A stretch of 25,202 nucleotides of DNA from Chara braunii (lineage: Eukaryota > Streptophyta > Charophyceae > Charales > Characeae): assembly GCA_003427395.1 (NCBI GenBank), contig BFEA01000285.1, positions 1,806,575 to 1,831,776 on the forward strand. The letters are read 5' to 3'. Under the pieces are notes generated by a model. That model had not been told where the DNA came from and ran no database searches. It worked only from the letters and a program-made list of their open reading frames with translations. Shown here piece by piece: positions 9,463 through 17,247 of this stretch; within the stretch, counting starts at the first letter, position 1; every line of letters begins with the position of its first letter. The translations under genes were made by a program, and so were the position numbers.

Positions 9463-9472
9463 GACCCCTGCG
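9411..9472 (+). pseudogene. U6 snRNA 5' fragment
   Basis: About 62 nt follow the 5' part of eukaryotic U6 snRNA almost base for base: the 5' stem-loop with TCCTTCGGGA, ACATCCGTTAAAATTGGAAC, the ACAGAGA box (9446-9452) that pairs with the 5' splice site, and the AGC triad (9458-9460). The match stops after CCCCTGCG, so the internal stem-loop is incomplete and the 3' end with its terminator is missing. No TATA box or upstream element at the usual plant spacing is seen. It is a truncated copy, probably made when a reverse transcriptase jumped from U6 RNA to another template; downstream the sequence joins a tRNA-like element. Confidence 0.85.
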
Positions 9473-9506
9473 TCTGGTACCGGGGCTGGCCAAGCAAAGA
9501 ACCAGC

Positions 9507-9657
9507 TGGCCTGGCTCAGCTAGTACACCCCCGAACTGTTGAAAATACCGACCTGAGTTCGAACTCCAATGGAAGCAAATGAGCAGCATGCTACAATTTT
9601 GAATTACCCGGGGCCAGTCAGTTCCGTGGGGGTACCCCAGTGCTGCGCCCACGGGTT
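9507..9657 (+). mobile_element. tRNA-derived SINE-like element, copy 2
   Basis: The A-box-like word TGGCTCAGCTAG (9512-9523) and the B-box-like word GAGTTCGAACTCC (9555-9567) are spaced 44 bp start to start. The head aligns with copy 1 at 8570-8630. It follows the first U6 fragment by about 35 bp and runs into the second. The stretch GGCCAGTCAGTTCCGTGG before the second U6 fragment resembles the one before the first (about 9366-9388), so the tRNA-like and U6-like parts may form one composite repeat. Confidence 0.6.
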
Positions 9658-9716
9658 AGTCCTTCGGGACATCTGTTAAAAATTGGATCCATACAGGGAA
9701 GACTCAAGTGGCCCGC
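9658..9716 (+). pseudogene. Second, more diverged U6 snRNA fragment
   Basis: The fragment keeps the 5' stem-loop TCCTTCGGGA, then ACATCTGTTAAAAATTGG and ATACAGGGAAGA, matching U6 up to the catalytic region but with changes: ACAGGGA in place of ACAGAGA, an extra A in the A run, and a lost AGC triad. Similarity ends near the GGCCC word. It lies 247 bp after the first fragment and is clearly non-functional. Confidence 0.75.
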
Positions 9717-10170
9717 TGTTTGAGGCTGCCAGGGTATGGCTTCGAATGAAGTAGCGCAGGGCGCAGGGAAGACTGGTTGGGTATGTAAGTAGACCGGCGC
9801 GAGGAGAGCAGGGATCTTTGTTTGGTTTTTGGTCGCACAACTACACAAGTCACGGGGGATAGTGTTGCGCTGAGTCAGAAAAGAAGAGCGTTGTCTCTCA
9901 TGGCCTAGGAGGAGGAGAAGCGGAAGAAGAGAGAGAGGGGAAAGAGAGTGATGGAGAAACAAAAAAGGGCATAACCCACTTGTTTTCTAACGAATTCAGG
10001 AGGGAGAAGACAGGAGGGAGAAGAAGCTGGGAGGGGGTTTTCAGAGTGGGTGACCCTGCATCTGCAGCTAGATTAAGTAAAAAGTTAGTAGAAGGAGAAG
10101 AAAAGAAAAAAAATATTTGCGCAGAGGTCGAAGAAAACGGCGAGGAAGAAGACCGGAAAGATGGAGGGAG
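9717..10170. other. Unrecognised, purine-rich in part
   Basis: From about 9905 to 10170 the plus strand is strongly purine-rich with GGAGAAG-like words. Open frames here are low-complexity. No gene is supported. Confidence 0.4.
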
Positions 10171-10179
10171 GCCTATCCC

Positions 10180-10379
10180 GCCCATTTCTTGATGGAAACG
10201 GGCAGGGTGAAGGTCGAAGTTGGAGTTCGAGGCAGGCGACCATGAATCGGCGCTCAGATTTGGATGAGAGTTGGTGGATGGTGAGATAGAAGAGAAATGG
10301 GGTGCGCGAAAGTGTCGAAGAGGAGGATATGGCGTGGCGGAAAGGCTGTATCTCGCCCGTTTCTCAGTGAAATCAGGCG
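10180..10379 (+). repeat. Two related hairpins in a diverged repeat
   Basis: At 10180-10203 GCCC..TTTC pairs with GAAA..GGGC around a 6-nt loop. At 10354-10379 CGCC..TTTC pairs with GAAA..GGCG around a 5-nt loop. The inner TTTC/GAAA stem is constant while the outer stem differs but stays paired. Confidence 0.55.
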
Positions 10380-11356
10380 AGTAGAGATGCTAAAAAGGGG
10401 TTTCGAGGCATTCTGAATCAGTTGGCCGTGCTAGATTTTGAATTGGGGCGATGGTTCGGTCGATACGAGGAGCAGTAGCTGCGCGACCACTAATGAAGGA
10501 GAGATTGGGATGTGGCAATGTATCTTCCCATGTTCTGGCGGAAGATTCAGCCGCATTTTACGCTACGTGAGCAGCGGAAGGAGCCTTCTCGACTTATGAA
10601 TCTCGTGCTCTAGATTCAGTGGCCATCCTACCTGCGAGCGTGATCTTTCCACGATCATAACCGCCACCTCTCAAGTGTGAGGATCCTTCGCAACTCGTCC
10701 TCGTTGCTCGTATCCTTGGCCGGCTCTCTTTTCGGAATCTTCAGGTTGCAGTTTATCAACTTCTTGATTGCCTCTGCCATTTGCCTACGTCGTGGCCACC
10801 ATCTTATTACTGCTGATTATCTGTTTACGGGCAGGCCGATTGGCGTATGTTGGCTCCCTCGTTGAAGTATTGGTGAGGAGTGGAATGGAAGAGTAGGAGC
10901 AGCACGCGAAGAAAGGAAAGGATAACGGGGGTTAAGTACACGCCCAGCCGTAAATAAAGTCGATTGTGCTTATGAAAGCGCTAGTGCAAATATGCTCTCT
11001 GGCATGTAAGTGGAAACGAAAGGTGATATGGTAACGTATCACCCCATATTTTCAGCAAAAGATTCAGTCTCATTTTGCACATTTGGTGAATAGAGGAGCG
11101 AGGCTTGCTGGCGTGTCCCAAAATACTATCGTAATTTCCTTCTCCATGAGGTAAAAATCTTTGCCTCATACTGTACGTTGTGTTCACCTTGTTAGCATGA
11201 TCAAGCTACCCTTCGTGGCACAATACTGATCCTCATTTCCTCACCGTAGTGGCCATTACCGTGATCCTCGTCGTAGGTGTTGCTCCTCATTATCGTGCTA
11301 TCTGCCACGCTGCGCTCCCTGTCTCGCTCGAGGTGCTTTCAAAATAGCGGGCACAC
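10380..11356. other. Unrecognised stretch
   Basis: About 1 kb contains only short open frames and no recognised domain, RNA gene or repeat. Confidence 0.4.
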
Positions 11357-11380
11357 GAGAGAGAGAGAGAGAGGGGGGGG

Positions 11381-11418
<38 letters not shown>

Positions 11419-11423
11419 NNNNN

Positions 11424-11491
<68 letters not shown>
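11357..11491. repeat. (GA)n microsatellite with assembly gap
   Basis: A long GA run contains a G homopolymer at about 11373-11383 and five N at 11419-11423. The true repeat length is therefore unknown, and the N run is probably an assembly placeholder. Confidence 0.95.
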
Positions 11492-11493
<2 letters not shown>

Positions 11494-12680
11494 TTACCGC
11501 GAAAGAGTAGTGCTGCGGGATAAGATCCTGGCTCGACTCAGGGGGCACCTCCTCGGCGGCATGCAAGTAGGAACGAGCGAGAAGTGATGTCGAACTGCCG
11601 CCCTCAGACTTTGTGAAGCCGCCCTCAGACTCCGTGAAGCCGCCTGCGCACGTGTGTGAAGAAGAGGAAGCGGGATATCCACTCACGTAAATCATCCCGT
11701 CTCCTATTGGAAGACCTGTTCTGATTTTGCTCATCCAATCGATAGGGGTGAGCAATGACCTCGTTTTTATCTTTCTGAACGCATGGCCGGATATTGGTGT
11801 ATCTTCTTATATTCTTGCGAAAGATCCCTTCCCATTTTATACATTGACAGGCTGCTCAGCTAATAAACATATGCAACTGTCAAAACTGTTGTCATAAGTT
11901 CGAAGCAATAACGTCGGGAATGTATATGGCCAGAGGGAGGTTCATCCTCAATTTGCACAGCTGGTGATTGGCGCAGTCCGGCCTGTTGCAGCTACCGTTA
12001 GCTCGTTGTCGCACAGTTGGTGTTGATGCTGCTCTTCGTGGTCGTCTGAGGTGGGAGTACGGTAAATGGTTTGAGCTCATAACATTCCTCGTGGTCATGC
12101 TACTGATGGTAGCCCCCTGCTTCGAGGTGGTGGCCGCTCTATATCTACCGTGCTTATTACCTCGAGGTTGTCGTGTTCACCCAAGTACGACGGTCGTTAC
12201 ACAGACCGGTGTGTTGCTGCCCAGTCTCAGTTCAGGGTCCGTTTTTTGCCGCTGCGGAGCTTGAGCTAACGGGTAACAGGTTGTTTAGGCCGCCTTACCA
12301 AAGTTGTTGTGTATCCAAATTGGTCTACCACTGCTGGTGCGCCAACAGATTACCGTTGGCTTGTTGTATGTGACTAAGGGATAGCAGCGGATTACTGTTG
12401 TGTATCTGGACGGTGTGTGAGCTACTATCAGTTCATGCTGTTGTTATTGATATCTTGTTCTGCCATACTACTGCTAAATCTAACATAGTTGTGGTTGCTG
12501 CAATTTCGAAGCCAGCTGCTGTTAGCTCAAAGCTACTGTGGGGGCCCTTCAGTAAAGGTACTGTTGAGCTTCCTACCTTGAACCTATAGCCTACTGAGGG
12601 GAGGTGTACCCAGATCAAAGGGGAAGGAGAGAAATGAAGGAGGGAGTGGGGAGAAAACAGGAAAGGGGAAGAAAATCTTG
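11492..12680. other. Unrecognised stretch
   Basis: No gene is supported. A short direct repeat (GCCGCCCTCAGACT) occurs at about 11597 and 11621. Purine-rich sequence lies at 12615-12675. Confidence 0.4.
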
Positions 12681-12689
12681 TTGAGCTTC

Positions 12690-12880
12690 ACTTTAGTTCG
12701 ACTCTGTGAAATGACCTGAGAAATGCAGAATAAGTGGGAGCTTTACCGGGCAAGTGGAAAACCACTACCGTTAACGTTATTTTACTTAATTCGTGAGGTA
12801 AAGCCGGGGCTTTGCCCATGCTTCACGATCTAAGTTGCCGCAACTCGGGCCTGTCCGATCCAGCGGAAAACATTGCTAGG
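12690..12880 (+). mobile_element. Probable SINE-like relic, related to copy 1
   Basis: The B-box-like word AGTTCGACTC (about 12697) is followed by a tail that shares several ordered words with the element at 8640-8795: GTGGGAGCTTTACC with GTGAGAGTCTTACC, AGTGGAAAACCACTACC with AGTGAAATACCGCTACC, then TCACGATCT and GGGCCTGT. The A box is not recognisable. Limits are approximate. Confidence 0.45.
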
Positions 12881-14130
12881 AGTTTGGCAGGGACAGCACA
12901 TCTGTTACTAGTAGATAACGCATAAGATAAGCTCGGTGAGAATAGGTATCTCGGGTGAAGCAAAAAGGGAGAAGCTCATTTGATCCTGATTTGCAGTACG
13001 GATATAGGTTGTGAAGAAATCATACCTGATCTTGGCAGTGGCCAGCGTGCTCAATATCTGTATGAACTTCGGTCCTGCTGCTCATTAGTAGAGTAGCTGT
13101 GTGATTGACGGTCTGGACGCTGAGTGCTGCTGAGAGAAGGGGATTCGTTTGTTGTGGTGGAGGAAGTAAGTATTCGCTCCCATTGACAGTTGGGGTTGTG
13201 GCCTGACTCTCCTTCTGCGTTCAGGGCCTTTGCAGTCCTGACTGCGTTTTTTTCTTTTTTTGTGTGCCTTCCTGTTTACTGGGCTGCATTTCGTTTATGC
13301 ATGCCGTTATGCATTGCTGGGCTTCGCTGTGGTTCGCTGTGCATTCCTGTGGATTACCATGGCTTTGCTGGTTTCACTGCATACTGTTGCTGGTAGGATG
13401 CTGGATGCTGCTACTGTTTAAGATGGTCAGAGAACTACTGTAGGATTGTTGGTTTCCGGACTGTTATGAGTGCAGTTTGCTCTCGGTGTACTGCGGCAGT
13501 TGATGTTTGCTTATGATATCATCGAGAGGTGCGTTCACTGTTCACCTTGTCGACGTGCACGTCAAGTTGTGCTGAGGAGCTCGAGCTGTTGTGGAGTGAC
13601 CTTCCACTATTGAGCTTATTCACTGCGCACGGCTACTGAGCATGTTGTATATTGCTAAATTTCGCGCACATTTAGATGAGCTCAGAGGGTATGCTTTATG
13701 TGAACGCAACCTTTCTAAGCTGCGTAGCATCGGATTGGTATGAGAGAACAGCATCACGATTGAAGTGGGTGGTCAGGCTCGGCAGAGGGGGCTATTGCTG
13801 CAACTTGGAGGATTGTCAGGGGATCGTCATTCTACGTTTTGGCTTCGGTCTGGCCGTATTGCTGCGGCTTTTGGCCACCATTGTGGGGCCCTCAGGCGAT
13901 TGAAGATTACAAGGCCCTCTCTTGCGAGTTGAGTCGTCCCTCTCTTGTATCTCGAACGCCTGAAACCCCTCCTTCTGCCCTTCTTACTCTAAGTCTAGTC
14001 TAAGGTTATGAGAGGAAGGCGGCAGGCGGGATTGCAACCCGTAGGACCGCAGCAAGACCTTGTGGGAGGTCCACCCACCGATTGCGGGAGCTCTGCCGGA
14101 GCCCAGGCGGGGTTTTGGAGGCAGGGAACA
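12881..14130. other. Unrecognised stretch, hairpin-rich at its end
   Basis: T- and G-rich mixed sequence without recognisable coding. Around 14060-14105 short complementary words occur close together (GACCT/AGGTC, GCTC/GAGC), suggesting local stem-loops just before the TATA-like box. Confidence 0.4.
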
Positions 14131-14136
14131 CTCAGG

Positions 14137-14144
14137 TATAAAAA
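14137..14144 (+). promoter_or_regulatory. TATA-like box upstream of the hairpin array
   Basis: TATAAAAA lies about 210 bp before the first array hairpin. Consensus splice words follow: GTAAGT at 14205-14210 and a pyrimidine tract ending in CAG at 14243. A perfect donor, CAG followed by GTAAGT, lies at 16079-16087 after the array, with TTTCAG about 50 bp on. These hint at a transcribed unit containing the array, but each signal is short and may be chance. Confidence 0.3.
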
Positions 14145-14349
14145 TCAGTTTACGTGTGTGATCCCATCCCCTAAACTATACTAGCTCTTTGTTATTGCGT
14201 GCCTGTAAGTATGATTGAGAAAAGATAATTGTTTTTCTTTCAGAACATTGTTTTGAAAGGGTAAAATTGGCAAGTATGTATGATGAAGTCTGACTAATTC
14301 AGACAAGACAGATTTGTGACTTTACTTGTTGTTGTGTCGCGGAGGCTGA

Positions 14350-15770
14350 GCGAATGCATAAGTTGCGGGTTGTTCAGTCATACGCGCTCGTTACTTGTCT
14401 AGGCGGGGCTAGACTACTCATAAGTTGGGTAGCCAGGCTCTACGCCATATGTAACTGTTTGGGCTGGCCAGGGCACAACGTAAATTGTTGTGTTCAAGTC
14501 ATATGCCTCTCGTCGTTTGTTCAGGCAAAGGTTGGACTCCTCATAAGTTGAGGTGGTCCAGATCTTTGGGTATGCCAAATGTTCAGACTGGCCAGCCCCA
14601 CCATAAGTTGGTGTGGCCCGGTCATACGCCTTACGTCAATTTGTTTAGGCAGAAACTGACCACATCATAAGTTGGTGTGAATCGGTCTTATGCCTTATGT
14701 TTATTGTTCAGGCGAGACTATTCGCACCATAAGTTGGTGTGGTCAAGTCATGAGCCGCCATCATAAGTGGAATCCGAGTATACAATTTGATCTGACTATA
14801 TATTATGTACATCATTGGCAGGTTGGACGCCATAAGTTGAGAGATCTAGCCATATAAGCCGGTAGCAGACAAAGCAGAGGAAAAATAAAATGAATAGTAT
14901 AAAGTTGAGTGGTAACCTTGGGCAGGCTGACTCATCCATAAGTTGGGTAGTTGGTCTTATGCCCTTGATAATACAAAGGGAAGAAAGATAATATAAAACT
15001 TGGCTATTTCCCTTTCTAAATATAAGATGATGTTTGGATGGGGAGTCTCATAAGTTTAGGTGACCTGACCACTCATCTGAAGACAGAAGGAACTTGTGAC
15101 TCTACTTATTGAATGTAGTTGTATTGCGGAGGCCAGGCGAACGCATAAGTTGCGGGCTATTCAGTCACACGCACTTGTTTGCTTTGTTTAGGCGGGCTAG
15201 ACTACTCGTAAGTTGAGTAGCCTAGTTCTACGTCATCATCGTGTGGGCTGGCTAGGCACATCATAAGTTGGTGTATCTTCGTCATACGTCTTTCGTCATT
15301 TGTTTATGCAAAGGTTGGACCCTTCATAAGTTGAGGTGACTCTGTTATTTGTGTATGCTGAAAGTTTAGGATGACCAGCCTCACCATAAGTTGGTGTGGC
15401 CCGGTCATACGCCTTATGCCACTCGTTCAGGCAGAGGCTAATCGCATCATAAGTTGGTGTGATGAGTTCCATGCTGGGCTGGACTACTCATAAGTAGAGT
15501 AGCCTAGCTTTATGCTATATGTCGCAATATGGGTTGGGCGGACACAACATAAGTTGTTGTGTTCTGGTCATATGCCTTTTGTTGTTGTTTAGGCTAAGGA
15601 TGACCCCTCATAAGTTGAGGAGGTTTAGTTCTTTGTTATGCCGAACGTTTAGGCTGACCAGCCTCACTATAAGTTGGTGCGGCCCGGTCATACGCCTTAT
15701 GTCAATCGTCTAGGCAGAAACTGGTCACACCATAAGTTGGTGTGGTTTGGTCCTATGTTTTATGTAAGGA
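14350..15770 (+). repeat. Array of hairpins with constant loop ATAAGTT
   Basis: The 7-mer ATAAGTT starts at 14358, 14420, 14543, 14603, 14667, 14729, 14832, 14938, 15050, 15145, 15263, 15326, 15386, 15449, 15549, 15610, 15669 and 15732. Variants lie at 14480, 14763, 15208 and 15490. Neighbours are mostly 59-64 bp apart. The bases on either side pair with each other but differ between units: CTACTC/GAGTAG, CACAAC/GTTGTG, CCTC/GAGG, CACC/GGTG, CACATC/GGTGTG, CGC/GCG. Some are long: 9 pairs at 14480 and 15549, 8 at 15449. An outer TGACC/GGTCA stem flanks the loops at 14603, 15386 and 15669. Between hairpins many spacers share GTCATACGCCT and TTTAGGC words. The block 14750-15100 is degenerate. 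Outside the array ATAAGTT occurs only about twice (near 11894 and 20505). Spacings are not multiples of three and all frames have stops, so a repeated protein is unlikely. Known options are a satellite with structure-driven spread or a structured RNA; I know no named family with this loop. Confidence 0.85.
15574..15594 (+). repeat. Second hairpin type of the array: GCCT/AGGC stem
   Basis: This is one example of the spacer hairpin. GCCT pairs with AGGC around a variable loop of 13 nt. Similar pairs occur in the spacers at about 14506-14526 (TGCCT/AGGCA), 14628-14650, 14692-14713, 15409-15432 and 15698-15716. Here the stem is constant and the loop varies, the reverse of the ATAAGTT hairpins. 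Confidence 0.6.
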
Positions 15771-16160
15771 AGGGTAAAAACGGAATAACGAGGTTTTTTA
15801 CGAACTACGTGACCTGGAAAGGAACCTGTGGGTTGGTGAGAGATGTTGTTGTGCTCACCTATGTATGTTTCCTTTGGGGTATTTCTAGGAATTTCCTTTT
15901 TGATAGCTTAGTCGCTTTAGATGCTCGCTGAGTGTTGGAGCTTCAGTTAGCTGAGATGGATGCTGGGAGGGAAACTTGGGATAAAACAGGACTGACCTTA
16001 CTAGGAGTTAGGATCGGTGTTACTTCACGATGCCATCCTCAAGAAGGGATCATGCAGACTATCTCCGGTTCTAATTATCAGGTAAGTGTCGGAAGTTGGT
16101 CCCAAGTATAGTTGTGTTTTGTCTTTATAATTTCAGCTTTGTATAAATCTTGGCAGTCTC
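15771..16160. other. Post-array stretch with splice-like words
   Basis: No coding domain is seen. CAG followed by GTAAGT at 16079-16087 is a full donor consensus; a T-rich stretch ending in TTTCAG at 16136 could be an acceptor, giving only a 55-nt intron. Confidence 0.3.
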
Positions 16161-16163
16161 ATG

Positions 16164-16305
16164 TTCCTACGGGGAGCGCTGCCGAAATTTTTACAAATCT
16201 GAGGGAGTTGAGTAATTTTTTTGACACATGAAAATTATGAAAAGACACTTTTCCTACGGGAAGCGCTGCCGAAATTTTGCAAAATTTGGAGAGTTAAATT
16301 ATTTT
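16164..16305 (+). repeat. Direct repeat, two ~55-bp copies
   Basis: The segment 16164-16220 and the segment 16251-16305 share TTCCTACGGG followed by AGCGCTGCCGAAATTTT and a GAGTT word, 87 bp apart. One likely arose by tandem duplication of the other. Confidence 0.8.
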
Positions 16306-17010
16306 CTGCTAGGGAGAATTTAACAATTTGTCCTGTCTAGGGAAGATACTGTCGGAAGTTTCAGGGGTTTCTGTGGAAGAGAGTGAGGAAGAAAGCTAGT
16401 AGAGGAGCTAGGCTACGGGGTGGAGCACGTTCTCCATTTGGCTCAAACGTAGTAATGTCTTTCCTTGGTCTGTACTGTGATACAGGGCTGCGAATTCGAT
16501 TGAAGGTTTAACTTGTTCAGCCTGATCCTACAAAGCATCATCTTCTGTTATCACTGATAATAGGTCGGTTGCCGATTCATCAGTTTACGACACAACTTCC
16601 CTGCTTCTGCATCTCAACCTAAGGCCTTGACTGTTGTGGGTTTTTGTGTTCATTAGGGTTTTTTACCCAGACTTTTTTTTAAATGGTCATTTCTAAAAGA
16701 CTGAGTACCGTTATTTCGGGGATGGTGGAAATTGGTTAGGGTTTGTATGCACAAGGCAGTAAAGTTGACTCCCCTAGTGTGTGTGATGTTGTTGTTGTTT
16801 GAACCTTGTGTGATCGCAGGTATGCTTATAAGATCTTTTGAATTGAGTTTGGTGATAGTCTGAGTATTCTGTGAATGCTGATGGACAAGCCACACAACTG
16901 ATGTGGGAGTGATCGTCTAATACCAAACAAACTTCTGCTTGACTATGTGGACTATCCTTACTGATACTCTTTAAAATTATTTTGGTTGGACGTTATAGTC
17001 AGTGACAGCC
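16306..17010. other. Unrecognised stretch
   Basis: Mixed-composition DNA with only one open frame of note (80 codons, minus strand, 16653-16895) that has no recognisable domain. Confidence 0.4.
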
Positions 17011-17012
17011 GT

Positions 17013-17073
17013 CAAAGTCGAACCCCTTGATTTCTCTCCAGGCCCTGGATGATGGAGCTTGCCTCCTAGGCCA
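17013..17073 (-). other. Possible tRNA-like polymerase III promoter (SINE head)
   Basis: On the minus strand TGGCCTAGGAGG (17073-17062) resembles an A box and GGTTCGACTTTG (17024-17013) resembles a B box, 49 bp apart start to start. The spacing fits a tRNA with a long variable arm or a tRNA-derived SINE. Clover-leaf pairing is not convincing, so it is not called a tRNA gene. The body of any SINE would extend toward lower coordinates, and I cannot place its end. Confidence 0.3.
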
Positions 17074-17083
17074 CGAGAGTTAA

Positions 17084-17247
17084 CTGCCACCACAGGTTTG
17101 AACCACAGATTTGAACCTGTGTACCACCCACTCTCCGCAGGGTGTAGAAGAGGGTGTGGTGATTAACCACCTTGACGGTTGTCTAACGTCGAGAGATTAA
17201 CCTCTCTTGGCGCATGTCAGCCGACACTTGAGTGTCCAAGCGTGACA
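17084..17247 (+). repeat. Run of consecutive small hairpins
   Basis: CACAGGTT and AACCTGTG near 17092-17121 enclose a tandem TTTGAACC word. Then come GTGGT/ACCAC (17156-17170), GACG/CGTC (17174-17190), GAGAG/CTCTC (17191-17206) and GACAC/GTGTC (17223-17236), with an alternative GTGTC/GACAC pairing at 17232-17247. Three successive loops contain TAA. This might be a structured RNA or a degenerate repeat. Confidence 0.5.

Noticed and set aside
9411-9472. Functional U6 snRNA gene
   Set aside because: It lacks the 3' half, the terminator and a TATA/upstream element at the proper spacing.
11277-11755. Open frames crossing the gapped (GA)n tract
   Set aside because: They owe their length to the repeat and cross unknown bases.
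14358-15738. The 7-nt ATAAGTT loops as tRNA anticodon loops or integron attC sites
   Set aside because: No D or T arm or acceptor stem surrounds them, the base after the would-be anticodon is not a purine, and no integron-type paired boxes or integrase are present in this eukaryotic context.
14350-15770. CRISPR array
   Set aside because: The conserved part is only 7 nt plus loose spacer words, units diverge, and the sequence context is eukaryotic with no cas genes.
14354-15931. Protein-coding reading of the hairpin array
   Set aside because: Unit spacing is 59-64 bp and not a multiple of three, the frames are short and broken, and repeated peptides do not stay in phase.
16560-16600. Hammerhead ribozyme on the minus strand (CTGATGA with a TCGG/CCGA stem)
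   Set aside because: The required GAAA after stem II is missing and no stem III is formed.
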